From: Streptomyces spiramyceticus
GTDB taxonomy: Bacteria; Actinomycetota; Actinomycetes; Streptomycetales; Streptomycetaceae
Direction: 5' to 3'
DNA length: 64,000 bases
NCBI RefSeq assembly: GCF_028807635.1
Contig: NZ_JARBAX010000001.1
Span: forward strand, 943,001-1,007,000
The notes below the pieces were generated by a model. The model did not search any database, was not told where the DNA came from, and was given only the letters and a program-made list of their open reading frames with translations. The position numbers and the translations under genes were made by a program. Of the stretch, positions 51,351-60,054 are shown in pieces. Every line of letters begins with the position of its first letter. The first letter of the stretch is position 1.

Positions 51351-51383
51351 CGCCGGACGGGCCGGCGGCCGGCCCGTCCGGCG
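51351..51383. terminator. terminator after the penicillin-binding protein gene
   Basis: CGCCGGACGGGCCGG and its exact complement with a three-base loop. It follows a tandem run of GACCGGC units and lies between converging genes. Confidence 0.8.
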
Positions 51384-51399
51384 TTCCGAGGACCCGCTC

Positions 51400-52740
51400 C
51401 TACTGTCCCGCCCACCGCTTGACCGTGGCCTCGGCCTTCGCCCGGTCCTCGGGCGTCAGCTTGGAGATCAGCGCACCGTGGTTGGTGTTCGGGGCGACGT
51501 AAAGATGGGAGTCGTGCCGGCTCGGCTTGAACTGCTCCGCGCTCCACGGATCGTTCTGCCCGTACACGAACATCATCTGCTCGCCCCGGGTGGACACCCA
51601 GCGGTCGACGTCCTTCATGGTGCGGCCGTTGTACGAGGTGCGCATGTCGGCGGGCAGCACCGAGTTGGGCTGATAGATGTCCGGGTAGTTGCGGACATCG
51701 CGCAGATGCTTGAACTTCAGGTCTGCCCAGCCCAGTTGGGCCGCGGCCTGCCGGTAGTACGGGCCGCTGCCCTCGGCCCCGTTACCCTGGTCCGAGTAGA
51801 TGCTCAGACCGTGGTCGAGCGACCACTTGTAGAGCTCGTCGTCGGTGGCCGCCTCGGCGTCGGGGACGGCGGGGCAGTCGGTGTAGGTGCCGCTCTGCCA
51901 GAAGTTCCACACCTGGTCGAGCACCGAGAACTCGAAGGCGCGGTCGGCCGAGCCGAGGTACTTGAAGGTGAGGCCCTTCTCCTTGGACGTCGCCTCGAAG
52001 CGCGGCAGCATCGCTTCGCGGCGTACCAGCATTTCGCGCTGTACGGCGTCCAGGGCGGCTCGGCATTCGGGCGTGCCGACGGTCTTGAAGAAGCTCTCGT
52101 AGACGCTGTCGTCGCGGTTGTTCGCGTCGTTCGGGGCGACGTACGCGACGACGGCGTCCAGGTCGTCCGGGTAGAAGCGCTCGTGGTAGACCTGCGTCAT
52201 TCCGCCCTTGCTGGCGCCGGTCCCGAGCCACTTGGCCCGGTAGATGGTCTTGAGCGCCTCGACGATCGCGTGCTCGTCGCTCGCCTGCTGCCAGACGTTC
52301 AGGTCGTCCCAGTCGACGTCGTCGCCGGGGCGGGATGTGTTGAAGTAGCGGTGCTCCACGCTGACCTGGTTGGCGCCGAGCAGCGTGGTGATCTCGCGGG
52401 TGCTGGAGGACAGCCCGTATCCGCCGGTGTAGTGGACCACCGGCGCGGTCTCGCCCTTGTGCCAGAGCGTGAATCTCTGCTCGAAGGTGCTGCGGCCGGG
52501 ATCGCCGTGGTCGACGGGCTGAGTCAGGGTCAGGCTGTAGAGGGGAAATCCGCCCTTGTCCGTCACAGAGACCACAGTCAGTCCGGGGATCCGCTCCAGC
52601 TTTTCGCGGATGTCGGCCGCGGCGGCGCTCTGTGCTGCGGACGGCGCGGGTTGCGCGGCGACAGCAGCGGTTCCGGTCAGCACGCTGGTGGCGGCTATGA
52701 GACCGACACAGAGCAGGGAAGGCAGGACCTTGGTGCGCAC
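51400..52740 (-). CDS. secreted S37-family (PS-10-type) serine peptidase
   Basis: 446 residues. Signal peptide about 1-29 (VLPSLLCVGLIAATSVLTGTAAVAA). The hydrolase domain has EHRYFNTSRPGDDVDWDDLN, the nucleophile in WLGTGASKGGMTQVYHERFY (G-x-S-x-G), acid in VYGQNDPWSAEQF and His in APNTNHGALIS. This matches the S37 family defined on a Streptomyces lividans tripeptidyl/PS-10 peptidase. The usual product removes N-terminal tripeptides outside the cell. GTG start with GAGGGGACTCAGC; a longer frame has no such site. Confidence 0.9.
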   Translation of the reverse strand: MRTKVLPSLLCVGLIAATSVLTGTAAVAAQPAPSAAQSAAAADIREKLERIPGLTVVSVTDKGGFPLYSLTLTQPVDHGDPGRSTFEQRFTLWHKGETAPVVHYTGGYGLSSSTREITTLLGANQVSVEHRYFNTSRPGDDVDWDDLNVWQQASDEHAIVEALKTIYRAKWLGTGASKGGMTQVYHERFYPDDLDAVVAYVAPNDANNRDDSVYESFFKTVGTPECRAALDAVQREMLVRREAMLPRFEATSKEKGLTFKYLGSADRAFEFSVLDQVWNFWQSGTYTDCPAVPDAEAATDDELYKWSLDHGLSIYSDQGNGAEGSGPYYRQAAAQLGWADLKFKHLRDVRNYPDIYQPNSVLPADMRTSYNGRTMKDVDRWVSTRGEQMMFVYGQNDPWSAEQFKPSRHDSHLYVAPNTNHGALISKLTPEDRAKAEATVKRWAGQ

Positions 52741-52961
52741 GCTGAGTCCCCTCGGTCGGAGGTGATGACATGAATACGACGGCCGCATGGTATGCGCTTT
52801 CGGTTTCTCTGCGATCACTCTGAACGAGGTTGTCCGGGTGCGCGTCTGACGCATCGTTCACTGTGACGGCCCTCACTCTGTTTCTTTGCGTCCGGTGTCA
52901 ACCGGATGCGTGGCCCCGGGCGTATGCCTGATGAGACCGAAGAGATATCCAGGAGTGGTTG

Positions 52962-53459
52962 TTGACCGTCGAGGAGTTCGAAGAGTTCTACGCGCACACG
53001 GCCGCCCGCCTCACCGGGCAGCTGTATGTGATGCTCGGCGATCTGCACGAGGCCCAGGATGTTGTGCAGGAGGCCTTCGTCAGGGGCTGGGGGCGGCTTC
53101 GCCAGCTCGACGCGGCCGGTGAACCGGAGGCGTGGATCCGTACGGTGGCATGGCGTCTGGCGGTGAGCAGATGGCGTGTACGCCGCCGCGCGGCGGACGC
53201 CTGGCAGCGGCGCGGGAGCCCGCCCGACGTCGCGGGCCCCGGCCCCGAACAGGTCGCGCTGGTGTCGGCGCTGCGCGAACTGCCGCCCAAGCAGCGGCGG
53301 ACCGTGACGCTGCACTACGTCTGCGACCTCACCATCACCCAGATCGCCGCCGAGACCGGCCTGTCCACCGGCACCGTCAAGACGCACCTGGTGCGGGGCC
53401 GGGCCGCGCTCTCCCACCTTCTGCAGGACCCACGCGCTGAGGAGGCCACCGGTGCCTGA
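52962..53459 (+). CDS. ECF-type RNA polymerase sigma factor (SigE-like family)
   Basis: 165 residues. Region 2: FEEFYAHTAARLTGQLYVML and DLHEAQDVVQEAFVRGWGRL; region 4: LPPKQRRTVTLHYVCDLTIT with QIAAETGLSTGTVKTHLVRG. Start is TTG: AGGAG lies six bases upstream of the second of two TTG codons, so 52962 is preferred over 52959. The downstream gene overlaps by eight bases and encodes a membrane-anchored protein, probably its partner. This is the SigE/SigM-like short ECF group common in Streptomyces, without a classical zinc anti-sigma. Confidence 0.9.
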   Translation: MTVEEFEEFYAHTAARLTGQLYVMLGDLHEAQDVVQEAFVRGWGRLRQLDAAGEPEAWIRTVAWRLAVSRWRVRRRAADAWQRRGSPPDVAGPGPEQVALVSALRELPPKQRRTVTLHYVCDLTITQIAAETGLSTGTVKTHLVRGRAALSHLLQDPRAEEATGA

Positions 53460-53958
53460 GCCCCATGACCTGCCCCATGACCCTGCCCATGACGTTCGCC
53501 GTGACCCGTTGAGGAACGCGTTCCAGGAAGCGGCCGCCGCCGGGCAGGCGCACACGAAGCCCCTCCCGGTAGCGGTGATCTCGGCCCGCGGTACCCGTCT
53601 GCGGCGGCGGCGCCTGGCCATGGTGGCCGCCACCGCGTGCGTGGCCTTCGCCGGTACGGGTGCGGCGGCTGTGGCGGCGCTGGTGTCCGGCGGAAGTACG
53701 GGCCCCCTTGCGCCGGCCACCACGCCGTCCGAGATGCGATCGGAGGCCCCTTCCTACCTCCTCCCCTCTTCGATCCCCCCGTGGACCACGCCGCCTGCGG
53801 ATCCTCCGGTGTCCAGTACGCCGTCCGACACGTCGCTCGGTACGCCGACCAGCACACCCACGAGCACCCCTGACGGCAACCCCGACGGCACCCCCACCAA
53901 CACACCGTCAGGCACGCCGACCCAGCTGCCCACGACCTCGTCGCCGCCCGTGGACTGA
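53452..53958 (+). CDS. single-pass membrane protein with Thr/Pro-rich extracellular stalk, sigma-linked
   Basis: 168 residues. Cytoplasmic N-terminus of about 60 residues with a basic RGTRLRRRRL stretch, one membrane helix (MVAATACVAFAGTGAAAVAALV, about 65-86), then an external Pro/Thr/Ser/Gly/Asp low-complexity stalk (TSTPTSTPDGNPDGTPTNTP). Overlaps the sigma gene, so it is probably a sigma-associated sensor or anti-sigma, but it has no recognisable anti-sigma domain or zinc motif. GTG start. Confidence 0.7.
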   Translation: MPEPHDLPHDPAHDVRRDPLRNAFQEAAAAGQAHTKPLPVAVISARGTRLRRRRLAMVAATACVAFAGTGAAAVAALVSGGSTGPLAPATTPSEMRSEAPSYLLPSSIPPWTTPPADPPVSSTPSDTSLGTPTSTPTSTPDGNPDGTPTNTPSGTPTQLPTTSSPPVD

Positions 53959-54059
53959 CCCGCCCCGTCCCCAGCTGACGCCTGCCGCTCTCCCCCTGCC
54001 CGCCGCTTCCGCCGTGGGGCGATCCCGTATGCCCCGATGCCCGCACCAGGAGCTCGACC

Positions 54060-55283
54060 ATGACCATCGCGACGCCTCTGCGGCCCGGACAGCGCACCCG
54101 TACAAGCCCGTCAGGCACCGGACCGTCCGCGCGACGGCGGCTCGCGGACCGCCTGCGCCGGTTCTCGCCCGGCCCCACCGACCGGAACGTTCTGTGGCTG
54201 TACGTGCTCACCCGCACCGGAGTCTGGACCACCGCCTACTGCACGCGGTGGCTGTTCCCGGCCGACCGCAAGACCCATGACGTACAGCCGGCGCTGGCGT
54301 CGTGGGGGCAGTGGGACTGGTGGCACTACCTGCACATAGCGCAGAGCGGTTACTTCCCCGGCGGGGCCGGGCCCTGGACGGACGGCTGGGACAACAGGGA
54401 GGCCTTCTTCCCCGGATTCCCGCTCCTCCTGCGCGCCGTCCACACCGTGATCCCCGACTGGACAGTGGCAGGGCTGCTCATCTCTTTCGTGTCGGGGGCC
54501 GTCGCCGTCCTGGCCCTCGCCCGGATCGCGCGACTCCACGGCGTCACGGGGCAGCGCACTGTGCTCTTCTTCCTGCTGTCGCCGTGTGCGGTGTTCCTTG
54601 CCGCCGGTTATACCGAGGCGCTCTTCCTGGCCCTCGCCCTGCCCGCCTGGCTCGCCGCCCAGCGCCGCAACTGGCCGCTCGCGGGCGTCCTGGCGTGCCT
54701 GGCCACCGGTGTACGGGTCAGCGGGCTCTTCCTCGCGGCGGCACTGGCCGTGCACTTCGTCGTCACGGCCGAAGCCCCCAGACACTGGCGATCTCTCCCG
54801 TGGGTGGCGCTGCCGGCCCTCCCCGCCGCCCTCTACGCCTGGTTCCTGCACGCGCACACCGGTGACTGGATGGCCTGGAACCACGCCCAGGAACGCGGCT
54901 GGTACCGGAACTTCCACGCCCCCTGGGAGGCGTGGCAGAACACCTGGAAGGCGGCCTTCGCGCACACCCAGTCCACCGGTTACGCCGTCATGTTCCAGGC
55001 CGAGCTGCTGACGATGGTGGTCGGCGTCGTACTGCTCGGTGTGCTGCTGAGGCGCCGGAGGTGGCCGGAGGCCGTGTACGTAGGGCTCAGCCTGTGGGCC
55101 CTCGGGACCTCGTACTGGTACACGTCCATCCCGCGCGCCACCCTCCTGTGGTGGCCGATGTGGGTGCTGCTGGCGGGCTGGAGCGTGCGACGCCGCGGGC
55201 TGAAGGGGGCGTACATCTGCGTGGTCGCCCCGCTCTCGACGGTCCTCACCATCACGTTCATGTCCGGTCGTTGGGCGGGATGA
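54060..55283 (+). CDS. polytopic mannosyltransferase (PIG-V/GT-C fold)
   Basis: 407 residues with 9-10 hydrophobic helices. The first external loop has the acidic/aromatic motif WGQWDWWHYLHIAQSGYFPG, typical of PIG-V-like GT-C polyprenyl-sugar transferases, with NREAFFPGFPLLLRAVH following, then AAGYTEALFLALALPAWLAA and TSYWYTSIPRATLLWWPMWV. It would transfer mannose from polyprenyl-phosphate-mannose to a lipid, glycan or exported protein outside the membrane. ATG start; about 100 bases after the sigma-linked gene. Confidence 0.85.
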   Translation: MTIATPLRPGQRTRTSPSGTGPSARRRLADRLRRFSPGPTDRNVLWLYVLTRTGVWTTAYCTRWLFPADRKTHDVQPALASWGQWDWWHYLHIAQSGYFPGGAGPWTDGWDNREAFFPGFPLLLRAVHTVIPDWTVAGLLISFVSGAVAVLALARIARLHGVTGQRTVLFFLLSPCAVFLAAGYTEALFLALALPAWLAAQRRNWPLAGVLACLATGVRVSGLFLAAALAVHFVVTAEAPRHWRSLPWVALPALPAALYAWFLHAHTGDWMAWNHAQERGWYRNFHAPWEAWQNTWKAAFAHTQSTGYAVMFQAELLTMVVGVVLLGVLLRRRRWPEAVYVGLSLWALGTSYWYTSIPRATLLWWPMWVLLAGWSVRRRGLKGAYICVVAPLSTVLTITFMSGRWAG

Positions 55284-55288
55284 CGCGA

Positions 55289-55885
55289 CTATCGGTCGGG
55301 GGACCAGGACGGGCTGCGGCCCGCGAGTCCGACGACGCGGTCGAGGAGCGGGGCGTCGTCCGGTACGTCGACGACCGGTCCGAAAATGAGGTCGCGGCCC
55401 GGATCACCGACCGCCGACGCCAGGAACTCGTACGACGCCCGAAGGCTGGGTTCGTCACCCGGGTACGGCTGTCCGGTGGCGCGGGCCAGGTCCCAGCCGT
55501 GCAGCACGATCTCGTTCAGCGCGACGTGCCCGGCGATCTCCCCCGGCAGGTCGACCCCGCCCGCCTGGGTCATGCCCTCCCAGGCGTCGGGGCTGCGCCA
55601 GGCGTCGACGAGCTCGTCGAGCCGGCGCGGGAGCCGGGTGCGCCAGTCGTCGTCGAGTACGGGCAGGGCTGCGCCGGGGTCGGTACCGGTGGTCGGCCCG
55701 AACTCCTTCTTCGCCGCGTCACGGAAGGCGGCGGCCAGCCCGAGGAGGTGACCCAGGAGGTGACGTACCTGGTACTTCTCGCAGGGCGTGGGCGCGGAGA
55801 GCGCGTCGTCGCTGACACCGTCGAGCAGCTGGGCGACCTGGCGGGCGGCGGGTGCGAGGTCGAGCAGTGGCTTCTGGGCAGTCAT
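55289..55885 (-). CDS. TIGR03086-type (DinB/mycothiol-dependent-like) metal-binding protein
   Basis: 198 residues. Helical bundle with PCEKYQVRHLLGHLLGLAAAF and HVALNEIVLHGWDLARATG; the three His (in RHLLGH and LHGWD) match the metal-binding sites of the maleylpyruvate isomerase/DinB superfamily. Some relatives use mycothiol. ATG with CCCGGAGGAATCGCC. The stop is six bases from the convergent mannosyltransferase stop. Confidence 0.85.
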   Translation of the reverse strand: MTAQKPLLDLAPAARQVAQLLDGVSDDALSAPTPCEKYQVRHLLGHLLGLAAAFRDAAKKEFGPTTGTDPGAALPVLDDDWRTRLPRRLDELVDAWRSPDAWEGMTQAGGVDLPGEIAGHVALNEIVLHGWDLARATGQPYPGDEPSLRASYEFLASAVGDPGRDLIFGPVVDVPDDAPLLDRVVGLAGRSPSWSPDR

Positions 55886-55989
55886 GGCGATTCCTCCGGG
55901 GTGCGATGAGGATGGCGGCGTCTGTCGTGAGTGGTGACTGCGGGGCGGGCCGGAACTCATCGGTGCGGTGCGCGTGCGGTGCGGGCCAG

Positions 55990-56165
55990 TTGTGTTTCCC
56001 CACCCGTTCCCGACTGTGACATTTGCGGCTGCCGCCGCGTGGGGGGCAAGCCCCCAGCCCCCGGAAGGGCTGATTTTTCAGCCGTCCGGCGATTGAGGAC
56101 CGGGGTCTGGGGCGGAGCCCCAGTTTCGGGAAGGGGCCGGGGAGGGGATAGCGCCGCAGGCACCC
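55990..56165. repeat. GC-rich dispersed intergenic repeat with several hairpins
   Basis: Blocks TTTCCCCACCC, TTCCCGACTGTGACATTTGC, GGCTGCCGCCGCG and CCGTCCGGCGATTGAGGACC recur (in other order or orientation) at 17.3 kb. Hairpins include GGGGGCAAGCCCCC, GGGCTGA-TTTT-TCAGCC and CTGGGGCGGAGCCCCAG. The rest of the space to the next gene is low-complexity GCACCC repeats. No gene seen. Confidence 0.65.
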
Positions 56166-56225
56166 GCAGCCGCACCCGCACCCGCACCCACGACCACTCG
56201 CACGCACCGCGCCGCGCCCAATCGC

Positions 56226-56840
56226 CTACCCCTGGCCCACCCAATCCCCCCGCCCCAAGAACGCCAGCCGCGCCCGCTTCTCCGGCAGGAAGACGTCCGG
56301 CAGGTCGATCTCCGGCATCACGACCTCCGCCCCGAGCGCAAACCCCACCCTCTCCAGACGCGCTATCGCCTTGCCATTGAGCGCATCGGGCTCCGCCACC
56401 AACCGCTGCCGGTCCGGGTCCGCGAACAGGTAGGCGACCAGCACCGACAGCAGGTGCGCCGTGAAGCCCCGCTCCGTGCCGCCGCCGCCCGAGGGGCTGA
56501 TCAGCAGGTGGACGCCGTAGTCGCCCGGCTGGACGTCGTAGCACTCGCTCACCCGGTCCGCCTCCGGGTCGTACGTCTGGAAGAGCGCCACCGGCTCGCC
56601 GTCCCGCACAGCGAGGTAGGCGTGGTGCGTGGTCAGCGAGTCGAGGTGCTCGTAGATCTCCTGGACCTGCTCGCGGGTCGCGCCGCCCATGCCCCAGAAC
56701 CGGGCCCGCTCCTCGGTGACCCAGCCGTGGAGCAGCTCCGCGTCGCGTGCGGGGTTCACGGGGACCAGGCGGACCGTTCCGAAGCCTTCGATCTTCTGTT
56801 CGTACACCGGCTCAGCGGTTACGGGGGTCGCGGGGGTCAT
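56226..56840 (-). CDS. AlcB/RhbD-type siderophore acyltransferase (GNAT fold)
   Basis: 204 residues. FGTVRLVPVNPARDAELLHG, WGMGGATREQVQEIYEHLDS, YDVQPGDYGVHLLISP, VAYLFADPDRQRLVAEPDAL and ARLERVGFALGAEVVMPEID are the blocks of the acetyltransferase_8 (IucB/AlcB) family, which acylate N-hydroxylated amines in hydroxamate siderophore synthesis. It overlaps the end of the penicillin-acylase-like gene by 29 bases on the same strand, so both should share its iron-controlled promoter. Confidence 0.85.
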   Translation of the reverse strand: MTPATPVTAEPVYEQKIEGFGTVRLVPVNPARDAELLHGWVTEERARFWGMGGATREQVQEIYEHLDSLTTHHAYLAVRDGEPVALFQTYDPEADRVSECYDVQPGDYGVHLLISPSGGGGTERGFTAHLLSVLVAYLFADPDRQRLVAEPDALNGKAIARLERVGFALGAEVVMPEIDLPDVFLPEKRARLAFLGRGDWVGQG

Positions 56841-58935
56841 GGTTCTCCTTGGTCAGGTGGTTCCAGTCGGTGGTCACGGGGACGAGTTCGCCCCGCAGCC
56901 ACAACGGCAGTTGGTCGTGGTGGTGGGCGCTGCCGGGAACCCCGGACGCACCCAGCGGCACCACCCAGAGGCTGTCCTCGCGCCGCGCGAGGTCCCATAC
57001 GTAGCGGGCGGCGGGCCCGCGCGCGCAGCGGTCGGTGACGCCGGGGACGCTCGACGTCGACAGCACGCAGTCGTGGTCGCCGGGCAGCCCGGGCCATCCC
57101 CCGGGCGGCGCCGACTCCACCGCCTGCCACGGCGTCAGGCGGTGTACGTCGCCCCAGGGCACCGGCGGCGCGTCAGAAGCCGCGGCCACCGCCTCGACGG
57201 CCGCCCTGACCTCTGCGGGCCTGTCGATGCCCGGCAGCAGGTCGGTCGTCAGCAGGGTCGCCAAAGCGAACCCGACCCGGGGGGTGAGCGCGAGCCAGGG
57301 CAGGAAGACCCCCGGGTACGAGGGGTCCGCCACCGGCTCGGTCAGCGCGGCCAGGTCCGGATGGGCCGCAAGCCGCCGCACCACTTCCGTCCGTACGGCG
57401 GCGTACACCGTTGCGTCGGTGCTGTCCGCCTCCATCCGCCGGTCCCAGCGCAGGAGTTGGTCCCGCAGGCGCTCGCCCTGCGGGCTGAGCCCGTCGAGTC
57501 CGGACAGCAACCCGAGCAGGGGGCGGGCCGAGGCGAGATGCGTGTCGGTGTGGACGGCGGCCATGTCCGGGGCCGACCAGGATTTCGACCCGTCGAGCAG
57601 CTGCTTGATGCGGTCGGCGCGGTACGGCGGTGCGAATTCGACGCCGAGCGGCGCGGCGAGTCCTCGCTGGTTCGCCATCACGGCGACGCCGCTCACGTCC
57701 GCGCGCGGCATCGGCTCGTGCACGCCGCGCCATGCGTGGCCCGGCTCCCAGGCGGGTACGACGCGCAGGCCGTTGTCCCGGTGGCGCAGCGGGACGCGGC
57801 CGGCGACGCGGTGCAGCAGGCCGCCCGCTGTGTCGGCGGCCTGTACGACGTTGACGGGCTCGACCCACTGGTCGACCGCCCGGTCCACGTCGTCGACGGT
57901 CCGCGCGCGGAGCAGTGCGGGCAGCGCGCCGAAGCCGAGGTCCTCGTACACGCGGGTCGGGCAGCGCAGGCTGACGACCATCTCGTCGCCGGGGCCGCCG
58001 ATGATGACGGGGCCGCGCTCGGTCTCGATCACCTCGACCTCGACGGGGTCGCCGCCCGCGACCTCGATGGTCTCGGTGTGGGCGCCGGCGGGCCGCCAGC
58101 CGTCCGGGCCGAGGGCCTCGACCACCTCGGCCGCCGCCCCGGCTCCGTCCGTACGGCGACGCAGGCGCTCGCGGTAGAGGTCCTGGTAGTCGGCCATGGC
58201 GTTGGTGATCGCCCATGCCACGCTGTTCGTATGCCCGAAGTGGCCGATTCCGGGGATGCCGGGGACGGCGAGACCGACCACGTCGAACTCGGGACAGGCC
58301 AGCCGGATCTGCTGGTACACCCCCGGGTCCTCGATGAACCTGTGCGGGTCGCCCGCAATGAGCGGAGCCCCGGTGGCGGTGCGCTCGCCGGTGACGAGCC
58401 AGCCGTTGCTGCCGGAGGTGCCGGGGCCGTCGGTGGCGAACAGAGTGATGGCGTCGTCGCCGAGCCTGCGGGCGACCTCCTCGCGCCACAGTTTGGTCGG
58501 GAAGCCCGCGAAGAGGATGTGCGTCGACAGCCAGATGCCGAGCGGCGTCCACGACTGCCACTCGCCGGGGGCCAGCCCGGTGCCTGCGAACTCAGGGGCC
58601 CGGAGCGCACCTTCGGCGAGACCGGCGTTGACCCCGTCGACGTAACGCTCGACCCAAGCGGCCGTCTCCGCGTCGAGGCTGCGGAAACAGCGCCGGGCGG
58701 TGTCGTCGAGCCGCGACTGGCGGGCGAAGCGGTCCCAGCCGACGGCCTCGGCGCCGAGGAAGGCGGCCGTGGTGCCCTGCGACCTGTGCCGCTCGACCTC
58801 GATCTGCCAGGCGCGGTCGGTGGCCGCATTGCGGCCCTGGGCGAATGCGAGTTCATGTGCGCTGCTCGCGCGGAGATGGGGAATTCCCCAGGCGTCCCGG
58901 AAGACCTCGGTGCTCACTCTGTTCCCGTTCCCCAT
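56812..58935 (-). CDS. penicillin-acylase-family Ntn-hydrolase, cytoplasmic
   Basis: 707 residues. Alpha-region start: VSTEVFRDAWGIPHLRASSA then HELAFAQGRNAATDRAWQIE. The autoprocessing site is before the catalytic Ser176 in GTSGSNGWLVTGERTATG, followed by GDPHRF and, later, HFGHTNSVAWAITNAMADYQD (oxyanion Asn). No signal peptide is visible, unlike classical penicillin acylases, so it probably acts inside the cell. ATG start close to an iron box. Linkage to the siderophore acyltransferase suggests a role in hydroxamate siderophore assembly, such as handling aryl-acylated intermediates (inference). Confidence 0.9.
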   Translation of the reverse strand: MGNGNRVSTEVFRDAWGIPHLRASSAHELAFAQGRNAATDRAWQIEVERHRSQGTTAAFLGAEAVGWDRFARQSRLDDTARRCFRSLDAETAAWVERYVDGVNAGLAEGALRAPEFAGTGLAPGEWQSWTPLGIWLSTHILFAGFPTKLWREEVARRLGDDAITLFATDGPGTSGSNGWLVTGERTATGAPLIAGDPHRFIEDPGVYQQIRLACPEFDVVGLAVPGIPGIGHFGHTNSVAWAITNAMADYQDLYRERLRRRTDGAGAAAEVVEALGPDGWRPAGAHTETIEVAGGDPVEVEVIETERGPVIIGGPGDEMVVSLRCPTRVYEDLGFGALPALLRARTVDDVDRAVDQWVEPVNVVQAADTAGGLLHRVAGRVPLRHRDNGLRVVPAWEPGHAWRGVHEPMPRADVSGVAVMANQRGLAAPLGVEFAPPYRADRIKQLLDGSKSWSAPDMAAVHTDTHLASARPLLGLLSGLDGLSPQGERLRDQLLRWDRRMEADSTDATVYAAVRTEVVRRLAAHPDLAALTEPVADPSYPGVFLPWLALTPRVGFALATLLTTDLLPGIDRPAEVRAAVEAVAAASDAPPVPWGDVHRLTPWQAVESAPPGGWPGLPGDHDCVLSTSSVPGVTDRCARGPAARYVWDLARREDSLWVVPLGASGVPGSAHHHDQLPLWLRGELVPVTTDWNHLTKENHDPRDPRNR

Positions 58936-58941
58936 CTAGGT

Positions 58942-58960
58942 TTAGGTTAGGCTGACCTAA
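58942..58960. promoter_or_regulatory. iron box (DmdR1/IdeR operator)
   Basis: TTAGGTTAGGCTGACCTAA, 18 of 19 positions of the Streptomyces DmdR/IdeR consensus. It lies between the divergent penicillin-acylase and siderophore-interacting protein genes and should repress both when iron is plentiful. Confidence 0.92.
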
Positions 58961-59016
58961 CTTAAAGGACAGTTGTCCGGGAAACAATTCCCGGATCTGT
59001 GGGGGAGGAGTCTGCG

Positions 59017-59751
59017 GTGGGTCATGGCTGGGAGGGCGCGGTACTCAAACTGCTGCGCGGCAAGGACTTCACCTTCACCGTGACCGGGGCGGAGCAGGTC
59101 ACGGAGGACTACCGGCGCCTGCACCTCACGGACGGCGGCCTGCTCGGCGCGGCCGGCGTGCACCCGACCATGTGGGTCCGGATGTGGTTCGAGAACGCCG
59201 GCAAGCCGCACCAGCGCGCCTACACCCTGGTCGGCCCCGACGTCGCCGCCGGGACGTTCAGCCTGGAGTTCGCCCTGCACGACGGGTGCGCGAGCGACTG
59301 GGCGCGCAAGGCGCAGCCCGGCGACACGATCGAGGCGACGCTCCAGGGCACGGGCTTCGACACGCCGGAGCCGCGGCCCTCGCGGCTGCTGGTGATCGGC
59401 GACCCGGCGTCACTTCCGGCGATCAATTCGCTGCTGGAGTCGATGCCCGAGGTCCCGGCGACGATCTGGTTCGAGACGTCGCACGCGTCGGACGCCGACC
59501 TGCCGATCCGGGTCGACCCGGTACGCCACGAGCTGCGCAGGATCCCTCGGCGGGATGCGGGTGGCCACCTGGTGGAAGAGGTGAAGGCGTCGCTGCCGTC
59601 GCTGGTGTCGGCTGCGGAGGACCCGGCCGGTGTGTACGTCTGGATAGCGTGCGACACGGCGACGACGAGGACGCTGACGTCGTATGTACGGAGGGAAGTG
59701 GGCGTGCCGAAGGGGCGGGTGCACGGGCTGGGGTACTGGCGCGCGGCGTAA
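59017..59751 (+). CDS. siderophore-interacting protein (ferric-siderophore reductase, SIP family)
   Basis: 244 residues. The flavin domain has KDFTFTVTGAEQVTEDYRRL, PTMWVRMWFEN and HQRAYTLVGPD (R-x-Y-T flavin site); the NAD(P)H-binding part has RLLVIGDPASLPAINSLLES and the C-terminus VYVWIACDTATTRTLTSYVR. It reduces iron in imported ferric siderophore. GTG start chosen because GGGGGAGGAG lies six bases upstream; a further GTG 18 bases upstream overlaps the ribosome binding site. About 57 bases from the iron box; followed by a decayed MFS gene. Confidence 0.92.
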   Translation: MGHGWEGAVLKLLRGKDFTFTVTGAEQVTEDYRRLHLTDGGLLGAAGVHPTMWVRMWFENAGKPHQRAYTLVGPDVAAGTFSLEFALHDGCASDWARKAQPGDTIEATLQGTGFDTPEPRPSRLLVIGDPASLPAINSLLESMPEVPATIWFETSHASDADLPIRVDPVRHELRRIPRRDAGGHLVEEVKASLPSLVSAAEDPAGVYVWIACDTATTRTLTSYVRREVGVPKGRVHGLGYWRAA

Positions 59752-59753
59752 GC

Positions 59754-59970
59754 GTGCGGGTCGCCTGCGGCGCTTCTCCCCTCACTCTCGCCGCCGCAGG
59801 TATCGCACTGTTCGCGACAGCCGTGGCCGCGCGTGCGCTGCCGTACGACGCGGTGGTGCCGGCGACCGCAGCCGCGGTCGGCCTCGGCCTGCCCTGCGTC
59901 CTCGTCGCGGCGCTGACGGCGGTCCAGCGCGAGACCCCTGACGCACTGCTCGGCCGCGCGCGACACTTGA
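59754..59970 (+). pseudogene. C-terminal fragment of an MFS exporter
   Basis: Starts at a GTG three bases after the SIP stop. It reads TLAAAGIALFATAVAARALP, AAVGLGLPCVLVAALTAV then QRETPDALLGRA; the last part (V-Q-R-E-T-P-x-x-L-L-G-R) is a frequent loop motif in MFS drug/siderophore transporters. After this the frame loses homology and the front half of the gene is missing. A siderophore exporter next to the SIP gene would make functional sense, but it appears lost. Confidence 0.6.
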
Positions 59971-60054
59971 AGGGCCGTGTGGCACTCCCTAGCGTGTCCA
60001 CGCATGCGAATGCTGTCCACGTACACGCCCAAGCCCCATCGAGGAGACGCTCCG

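Noticed and set aside
56165..56220. Possible CRISPR-like short repeats (CCGCACCCGCACCCGCACCC)
   Set aside because: Simple low-complexity GCACCC repetition without unique spacers.
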